From: Halopenitus persicus
GTDB taxonomy: Archaea; Halobacteriota; Halobacteria; Halobacteriales; Haloferacaceae
Assembly: GCF_900107205.1 (NCBI RefSeq)
Contig: NZ_FNPC01000003.1
Coordinates: 62,001 to 126,000, forward strand
Direction: 5' to 3'
DNA: 64,000 bases
Below the pieces are notes generated by a model. That model was not told where the DNA came from, ran no database searches, and worked only from the letters and a program-made list of their open reading frames with translations. Positions 34,343-43,407 of the stretch are shown piece after piece; the stretch's first letter is position 1; every line of letters starts with the position of its first letter. The position numbers were made by a program, and so were the translations under genes.

Positions 34343-35449
34343 TTACTGGTCAGGCGTTCCGGTCGTTTCGGACTCCGGCGACCCGGCGGTCCCGGTCGGT
34401 TCGGTGGTTTCGGTCGGTTCGGTGGTTTCGGTCGGTTCGGTGGTTTCAGTCGGTTCGGTGGTTTCAGTCGGTTCGGTGGTTTCAGTCGGTTCGGTGGTTT
34501 CAGTCGGTTCGGCGGTCTCGGCCGGCGTCGCGTCCGTGTCATCTTCCGACGCGTCCTCGTAGCGCACGGTCGTCCCGCTGGCGACCGGTCGAATGATGTA
34601 GCGACGTCCCTGGCCGGTCCGGTTCGGCGCGAAGTCGGCGATGAAGGTCGTCCGCGTCGACGCGCGGACCTCGAACGACTGGTTGAACTTCAGCGGCGCG
34701 TTCCCGGGCGTCCGGACGTCGGCCTCCTCGCCGGTCGTCAGGGTTCCGCGCGTGCTCGCGACGTCGAGCTGCAGGAACCGATACTGGCCGACCTCGACCT
34801 CGGTTTCGTCGATGAGCTTCGTGCTCCCGTCCTGCAGCTGAACGAGGTCCGCCTCCTGCGGCTCCGCGAACTCGATGTAGCGCCGGCCGCTTCCGTCGGC
34901 GTCCGCTCCTTCGTCTTCCTCGTCCTCGCCCTCATCCTCATCCTCGTCCTCCTCGTCGTCAGTCTCGTCCTCGTTGTCCTCATCGGCAGCGTCCTCGTCA
35001 TCGGGATCCGCGGTCTCGGTCCCCGTTGGCGTCGCCGTGTCGGTCGTGGCCGGCGTCGCCGCGTCGGTCGCGGTTTCCGTTTCGGCCGGACCGTTCCCGT
35101 CCGTCTCGGTTTCGGCCGCATCATCAGCCTCTTCCTCCTCGTCCTCCTCGTCCGTCGCGTCGGCGGGCTTGATCCAGATCCCGTCGAGCGTCACGACCAG
35201 GGACTCGAAGTCGTCGATGTCATTGGGCTGGTCGGTGACGCTCGTCGAGAGCGTCCCGTAGCGCGTGGCGTCTGCCGAGTCGTCTCCCGACCCATCGCCG
35301 GAATCGGAGCCCGCGTCGTCGGTCCCGGATCGGTCGCCGTTCCCGGACCCGTCACCGTTCCCGGACCCGTCGTTGCCCCCGGTACAGCCGGCGAACGCGC
35401 CGGCGGTCGCTGCAGCTGTAACCCCCCGAATGTATGTGCGCCTCTGCAT
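34343..35449 (-). CDS. DUF4382-domain lipoprotein with repetitive acidic and Thr-Glu-Pro tails
   Basis: 368 residues. Signal peptide and lipobox: MQRRTYIRGVTAAATAGAFAGC, with anchoring at Cys22. The DUF4382 domain is split: SVTDQPNDIDDFESLVVTLD (about 70-89) and DLVQLQDGSTKLIDETEVEV (about 208-227). Between them is a highly acidic Glu/Asp/Thr insertion. The C-terminus carries about seven TEPTET units (18-bp repeats). Surface-exposed, metal- or ligand-binding role unknown. The repeats probably serve as an extended stalk and may be O-glycosylated (inference). Confidence 0.85.
   Translation of the reverse strand: MQRRTYIRGVTAAATAGAFAGCTGGNDGSGNGDGSGNGDRSGTDDAGSDSGDGSGDDSADATRYGTLSTSVTDQPNDIDDFESLVVTLDGIWIKPADATDEEDEEEEADDAAETETDGNGPAETETATDAATPATTDTATPTGTETADPDDEDAADEDNEDETDDEEDEDEDEGEDEEDEGADADGSGRRYIEFAEPQEADLVQLQDGSTKLIDETEVEVGQYRFLQLDVASTRGTLTTGEEADVRTPGNAPLKFNQSFEVRASTRTTFIADFAPNRTGQGRRYIIRPVASGTTVRYEDASEDDTDATPAETAEPTETTEPTETTEPTETTEPTETTEPTETTEPTETTEPTGTAGSPESETTGTPDQ
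34391..34520 (-). repeat. About seven 18-bp in-frame repeats (TEPTET)
   Basis: ggtcggttcggtggtttc recurs with period 18, with a C-to-T type change (cggtcgg/cagtcgg) defining two subtypes. It encodes the Thr/Glu/Pro tail of the DUF4382 lipoprotein. Confidence 0.9.
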
Positions 35450-35613
35450 GACGTCCGCTACTCGGTCCGTGAACGGGATATGGCTGTTGGACCGGGGTGG
35501 ACGGAATGAAAATCGGGAGACTGGACGGGAAAGCCGACCGGAACCGTCCGACGGAACCGACCGATGGCACGTTCGAGCGGCGGATTTATCGGCACGGTCG
35601 GCGTGTCGCCGGT

Positions 35614-36078
35614 ATGCACGAGGATCCCCTCATCGAGGCGGCTCGAAGCGCGCTCGAGAGCGCCCACGTCCCCTACTCCGAGTACGCGGTCGGTGCGGCA
35701 CTCAAGACGGCGGACGGAACGGTGTATACGGGCTGTAACATCGAGAACGCGAACTACTCGAACAGCCTCCACGCCGAGGAGGTCGCGATCGCGGAGGCCG
35801 TCAAGAACGGCCACGAGACGTTCGCCCGGCTCGCGGTCGCCTCCGGCGCCAGGGACGGCGTCACGCCCTGCGGGATGTGTCGGCAGACGCTGACGGAGTT
35901 CTGTGCCGACGACCTCGAGATCGTCTGTGACGAGGGCGGGGAAACGGACGGGGGTGAGGGCGCGGACGAGAGCGAGGGGACGGGTGAGGGCGAGAACCGA
36001 ACCACGACCTACACGCTCGGGGAGCTGCTTCCGAACACGATCTCGGCGGACACGCTTTCGGCGGCCGAGCGTCGCTAG
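35614..36078 (+). CDS. cdd: Cytidine deaminase (short form with HAE zinc site)
   Basis: 154 residues, length of the homotetrameric class. Zinc and catalytic residues are H53-A54-E55 (NSLHAEEVAIA) and P85-C86-G87-M88-C89. Tetrameric CDAs usually have Cys at position 53; His here is the ligand seen in the longer dimeric type. It deaminates cytidine/deoxycytidine to uridine. An acidic insertion (GGETDGGEGADESEGTGEGE, about 107-126) precedes the conserved TYTLGELLPN end. TATA-like gatttatcg lies 27 nt before the ATG. Confidence 0.92.
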   Translation: MHEDPLIEAARSALESAHVPYSEYAVGAALKTADGTVYTGCNIENANYSNSLHAEEVAIAEAVKNGHETFARLAVASGARDGVTPCGMCRQTLTEFCADDLEIVCDEGGETDGGEGADESEGTGEGENRTTTYTLGELLPNTISADTLSAAERR

Positions 36079-36107
36079 TCGCCGCCAGTTACCGGGAACC
36101 GGGCCCG

Positions 36108-37079
36108 CTACCGGTTCCGGCTCACGGGGAAGGCGATCCGGTCGGGGTGCTCGTTGAACCGGGCCAGTATCCGCTCGTACAGTTCGTTTTTCACCCGCTG
36201 GCCGCGGCGGGGATGCGCCAGGTAACGGAGCCGCAGCTCGACCCAGCTTTCGCGTTGGGCGACGTTCACCGACGGGCCGTCGGCGACCTCCAGCTCGACC
36301 GGCGTCTCGGCGAGCGCCTCGCGGTAGGCGTCCACGTGGCGGGCCATCTCCGCGCCCAGGTAGTCGTCGGCCTCCTCGCGCATCACGTCGCGGGCGAACG
36401 CGAGGTCGGTCTCGAAGGCCACCTGGAACGCGATCTCGTTCCAGACCGACGGGGACCCGCCCCCGCCGAAGTTGACGACCTCCGAGGAGAGCACGAGGCT
36501 GTTCGGAACGGTGATCACGCGTCCTGACGGCTGGTTCGTCGAGACGAGTTCGCCGTTGATCTCCCAGATCGTCGTGACCAGGAAGTCGACGGCGATCACG
36601 TCGCCCTTGGCCTCGCCGATCCGAACCCGGTCGCCAACGCCGTAGGGCCGCTTGAGGAGGACGTAGCCCCACGCGATCAGCGACAACAGCGGCTGTTGGA
36701 GCGCGAACGTGACGGCGAACCCGACGACGCCGAGCGAGAAGAGCAGGCCCAGCCACTGCTGGGTCAGGGCCGCGAGGGCGGTCACGGTCGCGGCGAGACC
36801 GAACGCGAGCCGCAGGACGTTCCGCGCGTCGTGGGCGCGCCGCTTGTTCGCGTGGCGCGTGAGCGCGGCGAGCGCGAGCGCGTAGAGCCCGTACGCGACG
36901 AGCAGGATCGCCGCGAGGAGCAATCCCTTGCTCGCGATCGAGACCAGGGGGATCCCCAGGATCGTCGGGAGCGTCGCAAGCGGGCTCGTTGGAGCCGGAT
37001 CCGCGGCGGAAAGAAGGCCGGCGCCGGCGGCACAGACGATCCCGGCGAGCACGGATCCGATGGCGACGCGTCGATTCAC
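36108..37079 (-). CDS. MscS-family mechanosensitive channel, full-length form
   Basis: 323 residues. Signal-like first helix, TM at about 48-70, then the pore region VGFAVTFALQQPLLSLIAWG (about 118-137) and beta domain LKRPYGVGDRVRIGEAKGDV (about 142-161). A C-terminal alpha/beta domain to 323 makes it a complete MscS, unlike the shorter DacZ-linked channel. Releases solutes on hypo-osmotic shock. A minus-strand gtttactt element near 37104 may be its promoter. Convergent with cdd, 29 nt apart. Confidence 0.9.
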   Translation of the reverse strand: MNRRVAIGSVLAGIVCAAGAGLLSAADPAPTSPLATLPTILGIPLVSIASKGLLLAAILLVAYGLYALALAALTRHANKRRAHDARNVLRLAFGLAATVTALAALTQQWLGLLFSLGVVGFAVTFALQQPLLSLIAWGYVLLKRPYGVGDRVRIGEAKGDVIAVDFLVTTIWEINGELVSTNQPSGRVITVPNSLVLSSEVVNFGGGGSPSVWNEIAFQVAFETDLAFARDVMREEADDYLGAEMARHVDAYREALAETPVELEVADGPSVNVAQRESWVELRLRYLAHPRRGQRVKNELYERILARFNEHPDRIAFPVSRNR

Positions 37080-37175
37080 TGTTCAACCGATCCGGCGCAT
37101 CAAGTAAACGGTTTTCCTCGACCCGGACGACCGCTGCCGGTCCGGGCGATCCCGGCGAACAGGGAGCCGATGGCG

Positions 37176-38306
37176 TCACTCGGTGACGGCGTCGTAGGCG
37201 TCGGCCATCACGTCGAGCGCGTCGCGGATGGTCGCCTCGTCGGTCGCGTACGAGATCCGGGCGTGGCCGGCGCCGCCCTCGCCGAAGGCGTCGCCGGGGA
37301 CGATGATGAGCCCGCGGTCGACGCATTCGTCAACGAACCCCTCGGGCACCTTCGGCATCGCGTAGAAGGCCCCGCGCGGCGCCGGACACTCGATGCCGAT
37401 CTCCGCGAGCCCCTCGAGCAGGACGTCGCGCCGGCGTTCGAACGTGGTCGTCATCTCGTCGACGACCGACTGGTCGCCCGTCAGGGCAGCCTCCGCGGCG
37501 AACTGCGAGGGCGCCGACGCGCACGCCTGGACGTACTGGTGGACGCGCAGCATGCGGTCGATCCGCTCGCTCGTCGCGGTGACCCACCCGAGCCGCCAGC
37601 CCGTCATCGAGTAGAGCTTCGAGACCGAGTGGACCACGACCAGGTTGCCGCCCGCGTCGAACTCCATCGGCGAGTGGTGCTCGCCGTCGAAGACCGTGTA
37701 CTCGTAGACCTCGTCGGAGATGCAGAGGACGTCGTGTTCGCGCGCGATGCGGGCGAACGCCGCGACGTCCTCGCGGGGAGCGACGGCGCCGGTCGGGTTC
37801 GCCGGCGAGTTGATGATGAAGGCGGCGGTGTCCTCGGTGATCGCCGCCTCGACGGCGGCCGGATCGAGCGTGAGGTCGTCCCGCAGTTCGACCGGGACCG
37901 GGTCCGCGCCCGCGAGCTTCGCGAGCGCCGCGTAGGAGACGAAGCCGGGGTCGGGAACGATCACCTCGTCGCCGGCCCCGACGTGAGCCTCCAGCGCGAG
38001 GTGCAGCCCCTCGCTGCCGCCGGCGGTCGCGATCACGTCGTCGACGTCGACCGGGACGCCCTGGTCGCGCTCGTGTTTGGCGACGATCGCCTCCCGCAGG
38101 GACTCCAGGCCCCGGTTTTGGGTATAGCTGTCCGCACGACCGGCCCGGATCGCCTCGACGGCGGCCTCGCGCGCGTGATCCGGGGTCGGAAAGTCGGGTT
38201 GGCCGATCCCCATATCGATCGCGTCGTCGCCGGCCGCCTCGAAGACGTCGCGGATGCCGCTGGGCGGGATCCGTTCGATCCGGTCGGAGAACGTCGGTGA
38301 TGCCAT
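37176..38306 (-). CDS. Pyridoxal-phosphate aminotransferase, class I/II
   Basis: 376 residues. Conserved N-terminus FSDRIERIPPSGIRDVFEAA, GGSEGLHLALE, NPTGAV and the PLP lysine in SVSKLYSMTGWRLGWV (about 229). Arg near the end (GHARISYA) binds the substrate carboxylate. An aspartate/aromatic-type aminotransferase; substrate not fixed. The ATG at 38306 is chosen because frames further upstream run into the 21-bp repeat array. Confidence 0.92.
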   Translation of the reverse strand: MASPTFSDRIERIPPSGIRDVFEAAGDDAIDMGIGQPDFPTPDHAREAAVEAIRAGRADSYTQNRGLESLREAIVAKHERDQGVPVDVDDVIATAGGSEGLHLALEAHVGAGDEVIVPDPGFVSYAALAKLAGADPVPVELRDDLTLDPAAVEAAITEDTAAFIINSPANPTGAVAPREDVAAFARIAREHDVLCISDEVYEYTVFDGEHHSPMEFDAGGNLVVVHSVSKLYSMTGWRLGWVTATSERIDRMLRVHQYVQACASAPSQFAAEAALTGDQSVVDEMTTTFERRRDVLLEGLAEIGIECPAPRGAFYAMPKVPEGFVDECVDRGLIIVPGDAFGEGGAGHARISYATDEATIRDALDVMADAYDAVTE

Positions 38307-38341
38307 ACCTAACGCAGCGATCCGGCCGCGAATAATTCTTG

Positions 38342-38424
38342 CCACATCCCGTGAGGTAGTTTCCACATCCCGTGAGGCAGTTTCCACATCCCGCGAGTCA
38401 CTTTCCACATCCCGCGAGGCACGT
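38342..38424. repeat. Four tandem 21-bp repeats upstream of the aminotransferase
   Basis: ccacatcccgtgaggtagtt-type units at 38342, 38363, 38384 and 38405. All share ccacatcccg(t/c)gag; the last 6-7 bp vary. The array begins 36 bp upstream of the aminotransferase start codon (minus strand). Confidence 0.88.
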
Positions 38425-38559
38425 GCGCCGAGCGACGATGCGTGTCGCTCGGTGGGCACGCCGGCGACCCTATGCGGTACCGGTCACACGCCCCGGAAAG
38501 TGATCCACGAATGTGGGTATGGAAAGACATTAGAACGGTCGATATAACCATACAACTGA

Positions 38560-40872
38560 ATGAGCCTGTCCGACGCGGACGCCGAGCTCGTGCGCGAGGA
38601 GCTCGGACGCGATCCCACCCCGGCCGAGGCCGCGCTGTTCGAGAACCTCTGGAGCGAGCACTGCGCGTACCGCTCCTCGCGACCGCTGCTGGGCGCCTTC
38701 GAGAGCGAGGGCGACGCGGTCGTGATCGGCCCGGGCGACGACGCGGCGGTGCTCGCGCTGCCGACGCCCGCGGCCGCGGAGACCCCCGCCGGCGAGCGCG
38801 ACGACGATGACTACGGCGACGTCTACGTCACCTTCGGCGTCGAGAGTCACAACCACCCCTCCTACGTCGACCCCTTCGACGGGGCGGCGACCGGCGTCGG
38901 CGGGATCGTTCGCGACACGATGAGCATGGGCGCGTACCCGATCGCCCTGCTCGACTCGCTGTACTTCGGGTCCTTCGACCGGGACCACGCGAAATACCTC
39001 TTCGAGGGCGTCGTCGAGGGGATCTCCCACTACGGGAACTGCATCGGCGTCCCCACGGTCGGGGGCAGCGTCGCCTTCCACGAGGGGTACGAGGGCAACC
39101 CGCTCGTCAACGTCGCCTGCGTCGGCCTGACGAACGAGGAGCGACTCGTGACTGCCACGGCCCGGGAGCCGGGGAACGCGCTCGTGCTCGTCGGCAACGC
39201 CACCGGACGCGACGGCCTCGGCGGCGCCTCCTTCGCCTCCGAGGACCTCGCGGAGGACGCCGAAACCGAGGACCGGCCGGCCGTACAGGTCGGCGACCCC
39301 TACGCGGAGAAGCTGCTGATCGAGTGCAACGAGGCGCTCCTCGACGAGGACCTCGTCGTCTCCGCCCGCGACCTCGGCGCGGCCGGGCTCGGCGGCGCCT
39401 CCTCGGAACTGGTCGCGAAGGGCGGACTCGGTGCCGAGATCGAGCTCGACCGCGTCCACCAGCGCGAGCCGAACATGTCGCCGCTTGAGATCCTCCTCGC
39501 GGAGTCCCAGGAGCGGATGTGCTACGAGGTCGCGCCGGAGGACGTCGACCGCGTCCGGGAGCTGGCCGACCGTTTCGACCTCGGCTGCTCGGTCATCGGC
39601 GAGGTGACCGAGGGAACCTACACCTGCACCTTCGAGGGCGAGACCGTCGTCGACGTCGACGCCGAATACCTCGCCGACGGCGCGCCGATGAACGACCTGG
39701 ACGCGGCCCCGCCCGAGACCCCGGCCCGCGATCTCCCCGAGGCCGACCTCGAGACAGCCTTCGAGGCGGTCGTCGGCGCACCCTCCACCGCGAGCAAGCG
39801 CTGGGTCTATCGCCAGTACGACCACGAGGTCGGCACGCGCACGGCACTCACGCCCGGCGACGACGCCGCGATCATGGCGATCGACGAGGCGGCCGCCGTC
39901 GACGCCCCGGACGACGACACCGCGACCGGTGCTACGGACGACGCGACCGGTGCCACGGACGACGCGACCGGTGCCACGGACGACGCGACCGGTGCTACGG
40001 ACGACACGACCGGTGCCACGGACGACGCGATCGGGGTGGGACTCGCGCTCTCGGCCGGCGCGAACCCGAACTGGACCGAGGCCGCGCCCTACGACGGCGC
40101 CCGGGCGGTCGCGCTCGAGAACGCGACGAACCTGGCGGCGAAGGGAGCGGTCCCGCTCGCCGCGGTCGACTGTCTCAACGGCGGCAACCCCGAGAAGCCC
40201 GACGTCTACGGCGGCTTCACCGCGATCGTCGACGGGCTCGCCGAGATGTGTGCCGACCTCGAGACGCCGGTCGTGGGCGGCAACGTGTCGCTGTACAACG
40301 ACAGCGTCGAGGGGCCGATCCCGCCGACGCCGACGCTCGCGCTCCTCGGCACGAAGCGCGGATACGACGCGCCGCCGGCCGCGCTCGATGCGGCCGTGGC
40401 GGACGAGTCCGAGCTCCTCCTCGTGGGATCCGGCGGCGACGCGCTCGGCGGATCCGAGTACCTGGCTCGGACCGACGGCACGGACCGGTTCCCGGCACTT
40501 CCGGACTCGGATCCCGCGGACCTGATCGATACGCTCGCGCGAGTCGCTCGCCACGAGTCGACGGTCGCCGCCCACGACGTGAGCGACGGCGGACTGGCGG
40601 TCGCGCTCGCCGAACTCGTCACGGACGCGGCCGGCGCCGACGTCGAGCTCCCCGACCGCATCGCCGCCTTCGAGGAGACGCCCGGCCGGCTGGTCGTCCA
40701 GACGACAGATCCCGAAGCCGTCGCCGAGCTGGCCGGCGACGTTCCGACATATTCGCTCGGGGCGGTGACCGCGGACGGCCGGCTCCGACTGACCGTCGGC
40801 GACGAGCGCGTCGCGACCACCGCGGCCGAGATCCGCGAGCGGCGCGACGTGCTCGAACGCGAGATTGCCTGA
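38560..40872 (+). CDS. purL: Phosphoribosylformylglycinamidine synthase, large subunit (PurL)
   Basis: 770 residues of the small (archaeal/Gram-positive) PurL type that works with PurS and PurQ. Motifs: [15 protein letters not shown] (about 28-42), [20 protein letters not shown] (about 91-110), [13 protein letters not shown] and [11 protein letters not shown]. It forms FGAM from FGAR using ATP and ammonia. It is longer than usual because of a tandem-repeat insertion (TGATDDA units) at about residues 449-489, between the two ATP-binding halves where a surface loop is expected. Partner genes are not in the window. Confidence 0.95.
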   Translation: MSLSDADAELVREELGRDPTPAEAALFENLWSEHCAYRSSRPLLGAFESEGDAVVIGPGDDAAVLALPTPAAAETPAGERDDDDYGDVYVTFGVESHNHPSYVDPFDGAATGVGGIVRDTMSMGAYPIALLDSLYFGSFDRDHAKYLFEGVVEGISHYGNCIGVPTVGGSVAFHEGYEGNPLVNVACVGLTNEERLVTATAREPGNALVLVGNATGRDGLGGASFASEDLAEDAETEDRPAVQVGDPYAEKLLIECNEALLDEDLVVSARDLGAAGLGGASSELVAKGGLGAEIELDRVHQREPNMSPLEILLAESQERMCYEVAPEDVDRVRELADRFDLGCSVIGEVTEGTYTCTFEGETVVDVDAEYLADGAPMNDLDAAPPETPARDLPEADLETAFEAVVGAPSTASKRWVYRQYDHEVGTRTALTPGDDAAIMAIDEAAAVDAPDDDTATGATDDATGATDDATGATDDATGATDDTTGATDDAIGVGLALSAGANPNWTEAAPYDGARAVALENATNLAAKGAVPLAAVDCLNGGNPEKPDVYGGFTAIVDGLAEMCADLETPVVGGNVSLYNDSVEGPIPPTPTLALLGTKRGYDAPPAALDAAVADESELLLVGSGGDALGGSEYLARTDGTDRFPALPDSDPADLIDTLARVARHESTVAAHDVSDGGLAVALAELVTDAAGADVELPDRIAAFEETPGRLVVQTTDPEAVAELAGDVPTYSLGAVTADGRLRLTVGDERVATTAAEIRERRDVLEREIA
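39922..40030 (+). repeat. Five tandem 21-bp in-frame repeats within purL
   Basis: gcgaccggtgctacggacga recurs at 39922, 39943, 39964, 39985 and 40006 (last with acgacc). It encodes (A/T)TGATDD units inside an otherwise conserved enzyme. Confidence 0.9.
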
Positions 40873-40985
40873 GTCGGCCGTCAGACCGACCGCTATCGGG
40901 CCGATCGGCCGATCGACCCCGGTGGCGAGCTTCTCGAGCGCGGCATCGCTGACGGCGTGTGACAACACGACACCAGCGAAACGGT

Positions 40986-41001
40986 TTTAGGGGTTCCTAA
41001 A
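40986..41001 (+). promoter_or_regulatory. DtxR-like palindrome TTTAGG-N4-CCTAAA before the orphan ABC ATPase
   Basis: TTTAGG at 40986-40991 and CCTAAA at 40996-41001, exact mirror images. Half-sites TTAGG/CCTAA are those of the DtxR/IdeR metalloregulator family. The ggttttagg part also resembles a TATA box about 20-28 nt before in-frame GTG 41006. The downstream gene looks like a ferric-iron or polyamine transporter ATPase. Confidence 0.55.
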
Positions 41002-41050
41002 GTATGTGGCAGCAACGAACACCGTTCGCGGCGTTTGCCGCTCTCCGATC

Positions 41051-42352
41051 ATGTCACACCAACGCAGCTCCGCTCGCGACACGGCCGACTCGACCGACGC
41101 CGGCGTTGACGGCGCCTCGGGATCGACCGCGAGGCCGACGTCCGGGTCGGGATCAACGTCCGAATCCGGATCCACGATCGAACCCGGCACCGCGGCCGAC
41201 GCCGGTTCGCGAACGGCGTCGGGGACCGGTTCGATCACCGATCCGACCGCCGATACGGTCGGCGACGCCGGATCCGACGGGGTCGTCACGGCGAGCGAGA
41301 CCGTGCTCGCGCTGGACGACGTTCACAAGCGGTTCGGCTCCGAGTCGGCGGTCTCGGGCGTCGACCTGGCGGTTCGGGACGGCGAGCTGTTGACCCTGCT
41401 CGGCCCGTCCGGCTGCGGGAAGACGACGACGCTCCGGATGATCGCCGGCCTGGAGACGCCCAGCGAGGGTCGGATCGCGATCGGCGACGAGTGCGTGGCG
41501 GAGCCGGACCGCTGTACGGCACCCGAGGAGCGCGACGTCGGGATCGTCTTCCAGAACTTCGCCCTGTTTCCGCATTTGACCGTCCGGGAGAACATCGCGT
41601 TCGGTCTCTCGGACCGGTCGGCAGCCGAGACCGATGCGCGCGTCGACGAGCTGCTCGAGCTGGTGAACATGCCCGACCACGGCGAGAAGACGCCGGACCA
41701 GCTCTCGGGCGGCCAGAAACAGCGCGTCGCGCTGGCCCGGTCGCTGGCCCCGGAGCCGGACGTCCTCCTGTTGGACGAGCCGTTCTCGAACCTCGACGTC
41801 CGGCTCCGCGTGGAGATGCGCGAGGAGGTTCGCCGGATCTTAAAGGCGGCCGGCGTCACCGCCGTCTCGGTGACCCACGACCAGGAGGAGGCGCTGTCCA
41901 TCTCCGACCGGATCGCCGTGATGAACGACGGGCGCCTCGAGCAGATCGGCAAACCGGAGTCGGTGTTCGAACAGCCCGAATCGAAGTTCGTCGCCTCCTT
42001 CCTCGGCCGTGCGGCGTTCCTCAAGGGCCACCTCCGCGAGGGCTCGGTCGAGACCGGGATCGGCCGGTTCAACGCCGCGACCCTCGAGGGGTACGACACG
42101 GTCTACGACAGCGCGCCGGTCGACGTCCTCGTCCGGCCGGACGACCTTCGCGCGTCGCCCGCCGAGGACGGCGTCGCCGACGGCACCGTCGTCTCCCGTC
42201 AGTACGTCGGTCCCTCGTTCATCTACCGCGTCGAGCTGGACTCCGGGGAGTCGGTCCACTGCCTCCACAACCACTCCGAGGAGTTCGAGCTCGACGAGCA
42301 GGTGTCGGTCGACCTCGTCGCCGACCACCCGCTGGCCTGGTACCCGCGGTAG
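41051..42352 (+). CDS. FbpC/PotA-type ABC transporter ATPase with C-terminal TOBE region (orphan)
   Basis: 433 residues from ATG 41051 (in-frame GTG 41006 is an alternative). The first ~75 residues are Ser/Thr/Gly/Asp-rich and not part of the fold. Then Walker A LLGPSGCGKTTTLRMI (near 116), signature LSGGQKQRVALARSL (near 217), Walker B LLLDEPFSNLD, H-loop VTHDQEEAL, and a C-terminal regulatory domain. This class drives import of ferric iron, spermidine/putrescine, molybdate or sugars. No permease or binding protein is adjacent. The DtxR-like operator upstream favours iron. Confidence 0.88.
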   Translation: MSHQRSSARDTADSTDAGVDGASGSTARPTSGSGSTSESGSTIEPGTAADAGSRTASGTGSITDPTADTVGDAGSDGVVTASETVLALDDVHKRFGSESAVSGVDLAVRDGELLTLLGPSGCGKTTTLRMIAGLETPSEGRIAIGDECVAEPDRCTAPEERDVGIVFQNFALFPHLTVRENIAFGLSDRSAAETDARVDELLELVNMPDHGEKTPDQLSGGQKQRVALARSLAPEPDVLLLDEPFSNLDVRLRVEMREEVRRILKAAGVTAVSVTHDQEEALSISDRIAVMNDGRLEQIGKPESVFEQPESKFVASFLGRAAFLKGHLREGSVETGIGRFNAATLEGYDTVYDSAPVDVLVRPDDLRASPAEDGVADGTVVSRQYVGPSFIYRVELDSGESVHCLHNHSEEFELDEQVSVDLVADHPLAWYPR

Positions 42353-42443
42353 TCGATCCCCCTCGTCAATCTCCTCGGCTTCGACGAACACACGGACAGC
42401 TTCAAAGCTGTGCACGCCGCGACCGACGCCGCTCACGCCGGAT

Positions 42444-42590
42444 CTATAACAGAAGCGCCGGGACGAGGTACGCGATCGCGAGGCCGATCAGGAGGACGAT
42501 GCCGCCGGTGAGAACCTGGCCGCCGGTGAACTCCTGCATCGGTGACGTTACGCGTGCGTCCGGGTCGGGCTCCGCGGAGTGGTCTGCCAT
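42444..42590 (-). CDS. 48-residue single-pass membrane protein
   Basis: ATG at 42588-42590. Sequence starts MADHSAEPDPDARVTSPMQE, continues FTGGQVLTGG and ends with one hydrophobic helix (IVLLIGLAIAYLVPALLL). The layout (acidic cytoplasmic head, then 'MQEF..GQV.TG' and a terminal helix) matches small haloarchaeal membrane proteins I have seen, but I cannot name a function. It is convergent with the ABC ATPase gene. Confidence 0.7.
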   Translation of the reverse strand: MADHSAEPDPDARVTSPMQEFTGGQVLTGGIVLLIGLAIAYLVPALLL

Positions 42591-42667
42591 ACCCGACGAT
42601 CGGAACGGACCCACAAAAACGGATCCGATCCGAACGCCATTTGGGCGGCACCGCCGTACCCGACCGC

Positions 42668-43351
42668 GTGCGAAACGTCACGAACCGGCGCCGGAACCCC
42701 TTCGGAATGCGTCCCGACTGTGCCGAGTACGTGCCCGGCTACGGCGACGCGAACGCGGACTTCCACGTGATCGGCGACCATCCCGGGATTCACGGCGGGC
42801 GGGAGTCGGGCGTTCCGTTCACCGGCGAACCCTGGTCCGAACGGTTCCGCGGCGCGCTCGCGGCCGGGGGAATCCTCGGGAAGGGTGCGGCACGGGCGGC
42901 CTGGAATCCCGACGCCGCTCCGTGGTCCGACATCGACGGCACGTTCCTCTCGTATCTTCATCCGTGCGTTCCGGATGCGGACGCCGAGGGCGAGGTCCCG
43001 TCCGACGCCGCCTACGCCGAACTGGAGCCGGTCTTCGACGCCGAGCTGCGGGCGATCGCCGCACACGTTCTGTTACCGGTGGGCGAGCGGGCGACGCGGC
43101 ACGTCATCGAGTCCTACACCGCGAGGACGTGGGCCGAGATCGAGGCGGCCGGAGGACTCGAGACGGTCCACGGCACCGAGCTGCTCGGGTCCGGCTGGTT
43201 GGTCGTCCCGATCCGTGACCCACGAGAGTGGGAGTCGGACCACGCGGAGCGCCTCGCGGCCGGGCTGCGGGAGCTCCGCCGGACCGACTACCGGCGCGAG
43301 AGCGACCTCGGGCGGTTCATCGCGGGCGAGGAGCCCTATTTCGTGCGGTGA
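42668..43351 (+). CDS. Uracil-DNA glycosylase-superfamily protein
   Basis: 227 residues from GTG 42668; a gccatttggg box lies about 27 nt upstream. The opening NPFGMRPDC and the active-site-like block GDHPGIHGGRESGVPFTGEP (about 38-57) resemble motif 1 of family 4/5 UDGs (G-x-x-PG...G-PF-G). A later LHPCVPD segment could be motif 2. No clear four-cysteine Fe-S set as in family 4: cysteines are at C17 and the HPC only. It may excise uracil or a related base, or bind nucleotides; activity uncertain. Confidence 0.75.
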   Translation: MRNVTNRRRNPFGMRPDCAEYVPGYGDANADFHVIGDHPGIHGGRESGVPFTGEPWSERFRGALAAGGILGKGAARAAWNPDAAPWSDIDGTFLSYLHPCVPDADAEGEVPSDAAYAELEPVFDAELRAIAAHVLLPVGERATRHVIESYTARTWAEIEAAGGLETVHGTELLGSGWLVVPIRDPREWESDHAERLAAGLRELRRTDYRRESDLGRFIAGEEPYFVR

Positions 43352-43407
43352 TCGAGACGAGAGTCACGTCGTCGGACCGAGCACGTCGTCCGATCGATGT
43401 CGGAATC

